Below, one piece after another: positions 1 to 5,461 of a stretch of 5,565 bases of DNA. The stretch is taken from assembly GCA_946498265.1 (NCBI GenBank), contig CAMMNR010000125.1, positions 1-5,565 of the forward strand, given 5' to 3'. Under the pieces are notes generated by a model. The model did not search any database. It was not told where the DNA came from and saw only the letters and a program-made list of their open reading frames with translations. Source of the DNA: an uncultured Clostridium sp. (lineage in GTDB: Bacteria > Bacillota > Clostridia > TANB77 > CAG-508). A program made the position numbers and the translations under genes. Positions within the stretch are counted from its first letter, which is position 1. Every line of letters begins with the position of its first letter.

Positions 1-5
1 GATAT

Positions 6-44
6 TGTAAGAAAAATTTAAGAAATTGTTAAGGCTATGTTAAA
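6..44 (+). promoter_or_regulatory. Four 11-bp-phased direct repeats, probable OmpR/PhoB-type operator
   Basis: Seen: TGTAAG (6-11), TTTAAG (17-22), GTTAAG (28-33) and GTTAAA (39-44), each starting exactly 11 bp after the last, with a common TAA(G/A) core. The last copy sits where a -35 hexamer would lie relative to TATAAT at 66-71, and no TTGACA-like box is present. Known: OmpR/PhoB-family regulators, for example PhoP of Bacillus, bind head-to-tail hexamers spaced by one helical turn and activate promoters with weak -35 boxes. Inferred: four half-sites would hold two dimers of the response regulator encoded at 2278-2952. AT-rich DNA makes single TTAA words common; the exact register is what gives weight here. 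Confidence 0.6.
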
Positions 45-65
45 ACCTTAAAATATAAAATTATT

Positions 66-71
66 TATAAT
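66..71 (+). promoter_or_regulatory. -10 box of the peptidase gene
   Basis: A perfect TATAAT lies 24 bases before the start codon. At the usual 17-bp spacing the -35 position reads AAACCT, which is poor, so the promoter probably needs an activator bound to the repeats at 6-44. Transcription would start near 78, giving a very short leader that begins at the ribosome binding site. TATAAA at 54-59 is an alternative -10. Confidence 0.5.
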
Positions 72-94
72 ATTTTTAAAAGGAGGCATTTAAT

Positions 95-868
95 ATGGCA
101 AAAAACAATAATAAAAAATTAAATAAAAAGAGAATTGTAATATTTATTTTGCTACTAATATTTGTTATATATTGGGGAATTAATTATTTAAAAAATAATG
201 ATTTCTTTAATGAATTAAATAGTAATTTTAACTTTTCTGATATTGTGGGTTATAGAGTAATTAAATTAGATAAGAATCCCAATTATTCTGGTGTAGGACA
301 AGAAAAAGTAAAAAATAAAGATGGATATTTTACAACATTTACAACAGAAAATAATTATAAAAAAATATACAAAGAATACAAACAAAATGGTAATTCTTCA
401 TGGGCAGATAATGAATATTGGAATGGTAGTATGGCTGAAAATGGTTGTGGAATAACTGTAATGTCAATTCTTTTAAGTGGATATGGTAAAGACTATACTC
501 CAGAGGATTTAAGAGAGATGTATTATCCAGTAATGGATTACGAAAAAATGTCTAGTGAATTATCTGAAACATTTGGGATAAAAAATTCTGATTTTTATTA
601 TGATTCAGAGCATTTATCAAATAAATCTATAATCCACCATTTACAATCTAATAGACCTATTATTGTGTGTGTTTGGAATAACCCAAGTGATAATCGTTGG
701 ACTACTGCTTCACATTATATGTTACTTTTAGCAGCTGATAATGATAATATGGTTTATGTTTCTAATCCAAATGGTTTAGAAAATGATAGTAAAAGTTCTG
801 GTTGGTATGATATTGATGAAATTACACCATACATAGCAAAAGCATTATATATTGAAGATTACGAATAA
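95..868 (+). CDS. Membrane-anchored C39-like cysteine peptidase
   Basis: The product has 257 residues. A short lysine/asparagine-rich cytoplasmic tail (1-13) is followed by one transmembrane helix (about 14-32) with no evident cleavage site, so the rest should stay tethered on the outer face of the membrane. Residues about 88-253 look like a papain-fold domain of the Peptidase_C39_2 type: an SSWAD segment (101-105), the nucleophile Cys118 in ENGCGIT, a YTPEDL segment, the catalytic His207 in ASHYM, and Asn224 in SNPNG as the probable third residue. The start is fixed by AAAAGGAGG at 78-86, eight bases before ATG. The substrate is unknown; members of this fold cut peptides at Gly-Gly or act on the cell wall. 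There is no ABC transporter domain, so this is not a bacteriocin-exporter C39 enzyme. It converges on the two-component operon and probably answers to it through the repeats at 6-44 (inference). Confidence 0.75.
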   Translation: MAKNNNKKLNKKRIVIFILLLIFVIYWGINYLKNNDFFNELNSNFNFSDIVGYRVIKLDKNPNYSGVGQEKVKNKDGYFTTFTTENNYKKIYKEYKQNGNSSWADNEYWNGSMAENGCGITVMSILLSGYGKDYTPEDLREMYYPVMDYEKMSSELSETFGIKNSDFYYDSEHLSNKSIIHHLQSNRPIIVCVWNNPSDNRWTTASHYMLLLAADNDNMVYVSNPNGLENDSKSSGWYDIDEITPYIAKALYIEDYE

Positions 869-869
869 A

Positions 870-888
870 AGGAGGGATATTCCCTCCT
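870..888. terminator. Bidirectional intrinsic terminator between convergent genes
   Basis: A perfect 8-bp stem, AGGAGGGA (870-877) and TCCCTCCT (881-888), closes on a 3-base loop. Read on the - strand it is followed at once by TTTTATT, which fits termination of the histidine kinase operon. Read on the + strand a T run follows only at 896-900, so termination of the peptidase gene may be weaker. It begins one base after the peptidase stop codon. The stem happens to contain an AGGAGG ribosome-binding-like word with no start codon after it. Confidence 0.7.
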
Positions 889-938
889 AAAATTATTTTT
901 CTAATAGATCATATATCTTTTAACGATTATATTAATAC

Positions 939-2300
939 TTATTGTGGTAATTTAATTGTAAATAATATTCCTTTTTGTGAGTTTTCTATTTTATATGAAA
1001 TATTATGATAATCAAAAATTGTTTTTGCTATGTATAGTCCTAGTCCACTTCCACCTGTATTTTTATTTCTTGACTTGTCAACTCTAAAAAACGGATTAAA
1101 TAATTGTTTTAAATCTTCATTTTCTATGTGTATTCCTGTATTTTCTATTTTCATAACTTTATCATTAAAATCAATAAATACTTTTGCTTTTTTTGGAGAA
1201 TACATTACTGCATTTGAAATAATATTTGAAATTGCATTTTCAAGTAGTCTTTCATCTCCGTTAAATTCATAAGCATCTTGAATATTTGTAATTATTTCAA
1301 TTTCTTTATCTTCAGCTATTCCTTGATATTTTTTATATACTTTCTTTATTGTATTTGCTATGTCAAAGTTATTCTCATTTAATTTAAAACTTTCATCTTT
1401 AATCATAGCAACAGATAATATTTCTTTTATTAAATTTTCCATTTCATTTGCAACTTTAAGAGAATGGTTTAGGTATTTTGTCCTATCTTTATACTCTCCA
1501 ACTTCATAAATCATCCCTTCTAATTCGCCTTTTATGATAGTAAGAGGAGTTTTTAATTCGTGTGATACTGCTCTAAAAAATTGAGTTTGTATTTTTTCTC
1601 TTTCTTTTTCTTCTTCTATGTCTTTTTGTAATTGCTTATTAGCAACAGTAAGTTCATTAATAGTTTCATTCAGCCTTTCTGCCATTTTATCTAAATTATT
1701 AGCAAGTACCCCTATTTCATCCGTTCGTACTGTATTACATCTCCAAGTCATATCTAGTTTGGCTAATTTTTTAGATATATTACTTATATCAATTACAGGT
1801 TTAGTAATTACTCTTGAAATTATTTGTGCTGCAACTATAGATATTAAAAGTATTATTACTAATATTACAGGAGTTATCTGTAAAAATACAACCATTATTT
1901 GATTTACCGTACTTTCTGCTACTGATAAAGTTAATATATATCTTTCATTTGAATCTATAAAAATGACATCACTTGAAATAGTTTGAATTGTTGTATCTTC
2001 TGAACTTTCTTCTCCAAAACTATACTTAGTATTTGTGTTTGTACTTTCTAATTGAGCATTTGCACTATGTTCTATACAAAAATCATATATTTTATTTATT
2101 CCCTCATCTAATGTAGTGGTTTCTAATTCGGATACAAGAGTTTTTATTTCTTCTGTATAATTTGATAAAGATATACTTCTATAATTGCTAGGCATTACTT
2201 TTATGACTATACCATATATAATAAGACCTACAAAAATTAAAACACAAGTTAGCATTAAAAATATTTTTAGCCATAGGCTACTTTTTATCTTCTTTATCAA
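939..2300 (-). CDS. HAMP-domain sensor histidine kinase (VanS-like)
   Basis: This 453-residue membrane kinase should autophosphorylate and pass phosphate to the regulator encoded just upstream. Order of parts: TM1 (about 11-33), an extracellular sensor of about 100 residues (36-135) with no fold I recognise, TM2 (about 136-160), HAMP (about 160-212), a helical linker, the H-box with His247 in SHELKTP (Glu248 and Thr251 form the ExxT phosphatase motif), the N-box with Asn359 and Asn363, and a GGSGLGL G2-box (416-422) after FFRVDKSRNK. The usual DNGPGI G1-box reads NTGIHI (387-392), a variation I associate with VanS-like kinases. The start codon is TTG, overlapping the regulator gene by 23 bp, with only a GGTGGG-like site eight bases before it. 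The first internal ATG (residue 16) would cut into TM1, so the TTG start is preferred. The stop is TAA, 50 bases before the terminator. Confidence 0.92.
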   Translation of the reverse strand: MIKKIKSSLWLKIFLMLTCVLIFVGLIIYGIVIKVMPSNYRSISLSNYTEEIKTLVSELETTTLDEGINKIYDFCIEHSANAQLESTNTNTKYSFGEESSEDTTIQTISSDVIFIDSNERYILTLSVAESTVNQIMVVFLQITPVILVIILLISIVAAQIISRVITKPVIDISNISKKLAKLDMTWRCNTVRTDEIGVLANNLDKMAERLNETINELTVANKQLQKDIEEEKEREKIQTQFFRAVSHELKTPLTIIKGELEGMIYEVGEYKDRTKYLNHSLKVANEMENLIKEILSVAMIKDESFKLNENNFDIANTIKKVYKKYQGIAEDKEIEIITNIQDAYEFNGDERLLENAISNIISNAVMYSPKKAKVFIDFNDKVMKIENTGIHIENEDLKQLFNPFFRVDKSRNKNTGGSGLGLYIAKTIFDYHNISYKIENSQKGILFTIKLPQ

Positions 2301-2952
2301 TTTTATATCCCACCCCTCTTACTGTTTCTATATAGTCATATCCTATTTTTTTACGAATATTTTTTATATGTGTATTTACTATTTTATCATCTCCAAAATA
2401 ATCATAATTCCATATTGAGTTTAGTATATTATCTCTTGAAAAGACCTTTCCTTGATTTTCTAAAAATATCTTTAGTATTTCAAATTCTCTATATGTTAGT
2501 GATACTTTCTGATTATCTACATATACTTCATAATTTTCTGTATTTAATATCATATTTTTATATTTTAAAATATTTGAAGTTTCATTGTTGTTATCTGTTC
2601 TTCTAAAAATAGCCTCTATATGTTTTAAAACAATAGGCATGGAAAATGGCTTTGTTATATAATCATCTGCTAATTTATCAAATCCTTTTAGCTGACTTTC
2701 TTCATCTGTTAGTGCTGTTAATATTATAATGGGTATATTACTATTTTTTCTTATCATTTCACAAACTACAAATCCGTCAATTTTGGGCATCATTATATCT
2801 AGTAACACCAGATCATAACTATTTTTTTGAATAAGGTTTATTCCTTCTAACCCATCATCTGCTGTTTCAACTTTATAGTCTGCGTTTTCTAAAAATGCTT
2901 TAATTATATTTTGTATGTCTTTTTCATCTTCTATTACTAATATCTTTTTCAT
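2278..2952 (-). CDS. OmpR/PhoB-family response regulator
   Basis: The product has 224 residues, the usual length. The receiver domain (1-118) has the acidic pocket Glu8/Asp9, phospho-acceptor Asp52 in LLDIMMP, switch residues Thr79 and Tyr98, and Lys101 in KPF. The winged-helix DNA-binding domain (about 126-219) carries the recognition helix near 188-204 (VNTHIKNIRKKIG) and the terminal hairpin VRGVGYKI. All key residues are intact. GGAGG at 2961-2965 lies eight bases before ATG. It is the first gene of the operon and its end overlaps the kinase gene, which implies coupled translation of cognate partners. Likely target: the peptidase promoter with its 11-bp repeats (inference). No convincing copy of those repeats lies in front of its own gene, so autoregulation is not evident. 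Confidence 0.95.
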   Translation of the reverse strand: MKKILVIEDEKDIQNIIKAFLENADYKVETADDGLEGINLIQKNSYDLVLLDIMMPKIDGFVVCEMIRKNSNIPIIILTALTDEESQLKGFDKLADDYITKPFSMPIVLKHIEAIFRRTDNNNETSNILKYKNMILNTENYEVYVDNQKVSLTYREFEILKIFLENQGKVFSRDNILNSIWNYDYFGDDKIVNTHIKNIRKKIGYDYIETVRGVGYKIDKEDKK

Positions 2953-2971
2953 TCATTTTTCCTCCAGATGT

Positions 2972-2977
2972 ATTATA
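2972..2977 (-). promoter_or_regulatory. -10 box of the two-component operon
   Basis: A perfect TATAAT on the - strand lies 19 bases before the start codon of the response regulator and between it and the terminator of the gene upstream. At 17-bp spacing the -35 position reads CCAAAA, a poor match. A CTCCAACTCCAC tandem word lies further upstream, near 3000-3010, with unknown meaning. Confidence 0.4.
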
Positions 2978-3020
2978 TATCTTAATTGTGTAGTTTTGGT
3001 GGAGTTGGAGAAAATTTTAC

Positions 3021-3061
3021 AAAAAAGTAAAAGCGAGAGTTACTTTTTATAAGCAACTCTC
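3021..3061 (-). terminator. Intrinsic terminator after the 4-TM protein gene
   Basis: On the - strand, GAGAGTTGCTT (3061-3051) pairs with AAGTAACTCTC (3045-3035) as an 11-bp stem with one G-U pair and a 5-base loop. It is followed by GCTTTTACTTTTTT. It starts 15 bases after the stop codon and separates this operon from the two-component operon. Confidence 0.85.
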
Positions 3062-3076
3062 TAAATTAAATAATTA

Positions 3077-3469
3077 TTAATTGTTATCTTCTTTATTAAA
3101 TATAGTTTTAATATTGTTTATAAACTCTTTTCTTCTAATTATTGTAGTAATTATAACAAATAATGAATATAGTAAGTTTCCAATATAAGGTTGAGTATTT
3201 AGTTTTGTTGTCAAGTCTGCACTAACAAAGAAAGTTAAAATTGCAAGAATTAGTATAATCCAATGTGAATATTTTATTCTTCTTATATATAAATATCCTA
3301 ATGGAATATATACAATAGCAAGTAATAATTTTACAATGTAATCTGGAATATTAGGTAAATTAAACACTAAATTTAGTTGACTACCATTAAATAACAATGA
3401 TAATAAAGCAATAATTCCACCAAATATATAAAAACCACCAATAAATGTAATAACTTTTGATTCTTTCAT
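3077..3469 (-). CDS. Small four-helix membrane protein, function unknown
   Basis: The product has 130 residues with four predicted membrane helices (about 7-27, 43-63, 69-83, 96-112), short loops and a charged C-terminal tail (RRKEF to KEDNN). I recognise no family and see no catalytic motif. The frame stays open upstream to a TTG at 3514 and has an ATG at 3481. The start at 3469 is preferred because GGAGG (3475-3479) lies five bases before it and overlaps the ATG at 3481, so that codon cannot use it. The gene lies 63 bp after the XRE repeat protein gene with no terminator between them, so the two are probably cotranscribed and the membrane protein may be the target or partner of that regulator (inference). 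Confidence 0.75.
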   Translation of the reverse strand: MKESKVITFIGGFYIFGGIIALLSLLFNGSQLNLVFNLPNIPDYIVKLLLAIVYIPLGYLYIRRIKYSHWIILILAILTFFVSADLTTKLNTQPYIGNLLYSLFVIITTIIRRKEFINNIKTIFNKEDNN

Positions 3470-3474
3470 TTTTT

Positions 3475-3479
3475 CCTCC
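3475..3479 (-). promoter_or_regulatory. Ribosome binding site deciding the start at 3469
   Basis: GGAGG on the - strand lies five bases before ATG at 3469. It overlaps the upstream in-frame ATG codon at 3481, which rules that codon out as the natural start. Confidence 0.75.
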
Positions 3480-3532
3480 ATAATTTTAATTATTAAAAAA
3501 TATTCTTGTAACAATTTATCTAAAAAGTCAAT

Positions 3533-4291
3533 CTATATAGTCATTTTAATCAGACTTAATAAAAACTTCGGAATTTTCGGAAATTCTTGTAAAACAATAT
3601 TTACTATATTTTCTTTTGAAAGCTCTTGTGCTGTATTAAATATTATATCTCCACTTGTTTGCTCTCCCACAGCAATATGTCCTGAAGCATATCCTCCAAT
3701 ACCAATATTAGAGGCAAGTGCAGCTCCACCAAAAGAGTACATTCCGATTGCCAATCCACCAATAGAGATTATACCTATCGCAAGTCCACCAATAGCAACA
3801 GGTGCTAATGCTAGTCCTCCAATAGCCAAAAATAAAGCTATTGCAACTCCTCCTAATGAGATTAACCCTAAAGGGATTCCACCTAATGCCAATAATCCCA
3901 TTGCAATTCCACCTATTGCAAATAAACCTTGTGCAATATTTCCAATAGCAATTATTCCTTTTGCTCTCCTTATTCCAAAGCCAAGATTAATATGAACTAA
4001 TGGAATACCTTTAATTTTAGTTTTACTTTTATATTCGTAATCTAGCCTAACCTTCCCATAAAAAATTCTTTGATCTTCATTTAAAGTTTCATCATCTTCT
4101 TTACCAACTAATTTATCAATAGAAATATTAAAAACTTTGCTTAATTCCATCAATTTTTCCAACTCTGGAGTTGTTTCACCTAATTCCCATTTGCTTACAG
4201 TCTGTCTACTCACATTAACTTTGTTACCTAATTGTTCTTGTGATAATCCTTCCTTTTTTCTTAATTCAATTAATTTTTCATTAAATTTCAT
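3533..4291 (-). CDS. XRE-type HTH protein with glycine-rich decapeptide repeats
   Basis: The product has 252 residues. An N-terminal XRE (HTH_3) DNA-binding domain occupies about 6-61: SQEQLGNKV as helix 2, NVSRQTVSKWE as the recognition helix, then TPELEKLMELSKVFNISIDKL. A polar linker (62-94) leads to GIPLVHINLGFG and about ten tandem decapeptides (115-216) of the form small-(I/L)-G-G-x-A-x-G-x-x, for example AIGGLAIGII and SIGGLAIGMY. A 36-residue tail follows. I recall this HTH plus repeat arrangement from Clostridia and Bacilli proteins of unknown role. The repeats could fold as a beta-solenoid or sit in the membrane; the sequence does not settle this. The start at 4291 is set by AGGGAGG (4301-4307). 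The longer frame from a TTG at 4348 has no such site and only prepends residues before the HTH domain. It is the first gene of a probable operon with the four-helix membrane protein. Confidence 0.85.
   Translation of the reverse strand: MKFNEKLIELRKKEGLSQEQLGNKVNVSRQTVSKWELGETTPELEKLMELSKVFNISIDKLVGKEDDETLNEDQRIFYGKVRLDYEYKSKTKIKGIPLVHINLGFGIRRAKGIIAIGNIAQGLFAIGGIAMGLLALGGIPLGLISLGGVAIALFLAIGGLALAPVAIGGLAIGIISIGGLAIGMYSFGGAALASNIGIGGYASGHIAVGEQTSGDIIFNTAQELSKENIVNIVLQEFPKIPKFLLSLIKMTI
3644..3949 (-). repeat. In-gene tandem 30-bp repeats encoding decapeptides
   Basis: About ten units of 30 bp, two of them 33 bp (residues 145-155 and 186-196), encode the glycine-rich repeats. On the + strand the words CCACCAATAG and CCTCCAATAG recur. 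The copies have diverged at the DNA level but keep the protein pattern, which suggests selection on structure. Copy-number change would keep the reading frame. Confidence 0.85.
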
Positions 4292-4300
4292 TTTTTCATT

Positions 4301-4307
4301 CCTCCCT
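4301..4307 (-). promoter_or_regulatory. Ribosome binding site deciding the start at 4291
   Basis: AGGGAGG on the - strand lies nine bases before ATG at 4291. The ATG at 4299 is in another frame and stops at once (ATG AAA AAA TGA). Confidence 0.8.
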
Positions 4308-4315
4308 TTGATATA

Positions 4316-4369
4316 ATTATAGAATTTAGTGTCAATTAAATCTACCAATTATACTTGGAAGATTGTCAA
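4316..4369 (-). promoter_or_regulatory. Promoter/operator region of the XRE gene with duplicated boxes
   Basis: On the - strand there are two perfect TTGACA words (4364-4369 and 4330-4335) and two perfect TATAAT words (4348-4353 and 4316-4321), alternating. Each TTGACA is only 10 or 8 bases from the next TATAAT, too close for a normal promoter pair. TATAAT at 4316-4321 is the best -10, giving a leader of about 17 bases. The duplicated pattern may include an operator for the XRE protein (inference). Confidence 0.4.
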
Positions 4370-4561
4370 CAAAACTTAACATTGCTTATTTTATCGCAAA
4401 AATCAACTGTTTTTATATTACTTTTTTTAAATTTTTTCTATCTTTTTATTACTAATTTTATATAATTTTTTATTTCATTTCTATAAATACTGTTGTATAT
4501 TACCATAAAAGTATAAAATTTTCCACTATTTAACTGTATTATTTTATGATTTTTTTACTGC
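4370..4561. other. A/T-rich intergenic stretch with no gene seen
   Basis: About 190 bases, extremely T-rich on the + strand. The only open frame noted is a 22-codon one on the - strand (4438-4506) without a ribosome binding site, which I do not call. No tRNA, riboswitch core or strong hairpin is visible. It may hold upstream promoter (UP-like) A/T tracts for the XRE gene. Confidence 0.5.
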
Positions 4562-4593
4562 AAAAAGAGAATCACTATTTCTAATGATTCTCT
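4562..4593 (-). terminator. Intrinsic terminator after the CmpB-like membrane protein gene
   Basis: On the - strand, AGAGAATCA (4593-4585) pairs perfectly with TGATTCTCT (4574-4566) around a 10-base loop, followed by a run of T. It lies about 60 bases after the stop codon of the gene at 4653-5327, downstream of the repeated hairpin at 4607-4648. Confidence 0.85.
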
Positions 4594-4606
4594 CTCGAAA
4601 ATAAAA

Positions 4607-4648
4607 GGGGATGTTTTGTGTGCTAATTGCTTCATCTACAATTAGCAC
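4607..4648. repeat. Repeated intergenic hairpin, copy 1
   Basis: GTGCTAATTG (4620-4629) and CAATTAGCAC (4639-4648) form a perfect 10-bp stem around the 9-base loop CTTCATCTA. The 30 bases at 4619-4648 match 5425-5454 at 29 positions, and the preceding GGGGATGT resembles GAGGATGT of copy 2. It begins four bases after the stop codon of the membrane protein gene on the - strand. No U-run follows directly, and a separate canonical terminator lies just beyond, so this hairpin is probably not the terminator. Confidence 0.85.
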
Positions 4649-4652
4649 TATA

Positions 4653-5327
4653 CTAATTTACTGTTTTTGCATTTGAATATATTTGCTCTAACTTTTCATC
4701 TGGATAATATTCATCAAAAAAATTATCTATATATCCATTAGCTGCAATATTATTTTTTCTTTCTAATTGTCTTGATCCAGCCATACCTGACATTACTATA
4801 TCAAAAGTTATGAATAATACTAAAAAAGCTGTTACATATCTAAAATTTGTATTTTTACACCATTCATTTAAGTTACGGATAAGTGGTAATATAAATCTTA
4901 CAAAAAGAACTCCACCTATTCCCCAATATAAACAATGTAATAAACTTGTTCTTCCATGTATATTAAATAATAAATTGCTATAATCCCAAGATATTGTTCC
5001 AAACCAAGTTTCTTGTAAATAAGAAAATAGATATTCTACTATTCCTCCAAGCAACATTGTTATAAAAAATATTTTTATGTAGCTTTTCTTTTTTATATTT
5101 GAGATAACTAAATAATAAGCAACAAGTCCTACTCCATATACTTGTATGAACGGTCCAAATAATAAACCTTGTCTTGATACAAAATGTCCGTTTTGTACTA
5201 AACCAACAATCATTTCTATACCATAGCCTATTATACTACCTATTAAAAATATCCAAAATATTTTTGTTAGTTTTTGTATAATACTTTCTTTATCTACTAT
5301 CATAATTGAATTGCTTGTTTCTTCCAT
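4653..5327 (-). CDS. CmpB-like membrane protein (PF06541, 'putative ABC transporter permease')
   Basis: The product has 224 residues with about five membrane helices (22-42, 56-77, 84-104, 130-150, 164-182). Family marks: Glu38 in GYGIEMI, RQGLLFGPFIQVYG (52-65), the conserved stretch EYLFSYLQETWFGTISWDYS (98-117), NIHGR (122-126), LYWGIGG (133-139), and a soluble tail with RQLER and YPDE. The family name is historical: there is no ATPase domain or partner here, and the true role is unknown. The start at 5327 has an awkward site: AGAGGAG (5341-5347) is 13 bases away, while a closer GGAG is only one base from ATG. Met9 (5303) is an alternative start but lacks a good site. The gene stands alone between two copies of the repeated hairpin and follows a probable glycosyltransferase gene in the same direction. 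Confidence 0.85.
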   Translation of the reverse strand: MEETSNSIMIVDKESIIQKLTKIFWIFLIGSIIGYGIEMIVGLVQNGHFVSRQGLLFGPFIQVYGVGLVAYYLVISNIKKKSYIKIFFITMLLGGIVEYLFSYLQETWFGTISWDYSNLLFNIHGRTSLLHCLYWGIGGVLFVRFILPLIRNLNEWCKNTNFRYVTAFLVLFITFDIVMSGMAGSRQLERKNNIAANGYIDNFFDEYYPDEKLEQIYSNAKTVN

Positions 5328-5353
5328 ACTCCAATTTTTTCTCCTCTTTATCT

Positions 5354-5359
5354 ATTATA
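5354..5359 (-). promoter_or_regulatory. Possible -10 box of the CmpB-like gene
   Basis: TATAAT on the - strand lies 26 bases before the start codon, upstream of AGAGGAG. No good -35 box is present at 16-18 bp. AAGAAT words recur upstream (about 5364-5395) without regular spacing. Read-through from the gene at 5462-5565 is possible, because no canonical terminator separates the two. Confidence 0.35.
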
Positions 5360-5415
5360 AATTACAATTCTTATGATTCTTTTTATTAATTCTTAATTTT
5401 TTATAAATTTTACTA

Positions 5416-5456
5416 GAGGATGTCTGTGCTAATTGCTTCAACTACAATTAGCACAG
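5416..5456. repeat. Repeated intergenic hairpin, copy 2
   Basis: CTGTGCTAATTG (5424-5435) and CAATTAGCACAG (5445-5456) form a perfect 12-bp stem around the loop CTTCAACTA, which differs from copy 1 by one base. It begins five bases after the stop codon of the - strand gene at 5462-5565. What follows on the - strand (ACATCCTCTAG) is not U-rich, so it does not look like an intrinsic terminator. Confidence 0.85.
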
Positions 5457-5461
5457 CTATT

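Noticed and set aside
29..51. Inverted repeat TTAAGG-N11-CCTTAA as a terminator of an upstream gene.
   Set aside because: It is only six weak base pairs with a long loop and no U-run, and it overlaps the 11-bp direct repeats, which explain it better.
1030..2606. Open frames on the + strand across the two-component genes (1030-1272, 1618-1902, 2185-2418, 2370-2606).
   Set aside because: They are antisense to well-supported kinase and regulator genes, lack ribosome binding sites and encode low-complexity F/I/S/L-rich peptides.
4292..4348. N-terminal extension of the XRE protein from TTG 4348.
   Set aside because: The extension has no family match, and a strong ribosome binding site at 4301-4307 supports the ATG at 4291.
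4438..4506. 22-codon open frame on the - strand in the A/T-rich gap.
   Set aside because: There is no ribosome binding site, and its I/K/N/Y-rich content is expected by chance in such DNA.
5364..5400. A second 11-bp-phased operator upstream of the CmpB-like gene.
   Set aside because: TTAAG and ATAAG cores are 22 bp apart, but the middle unit is poor and the distance to the -10 differs from the peptidase promoter.
4607..5456. Integron attC-like cassette sites, suggested by hairpins right after stop codons.
   Set aside because: The stems are perfect, short, lack extrahelical bases and lack GTT/AAC core boxes; no integrase is visible. A cassette origin stays only as an analogy.
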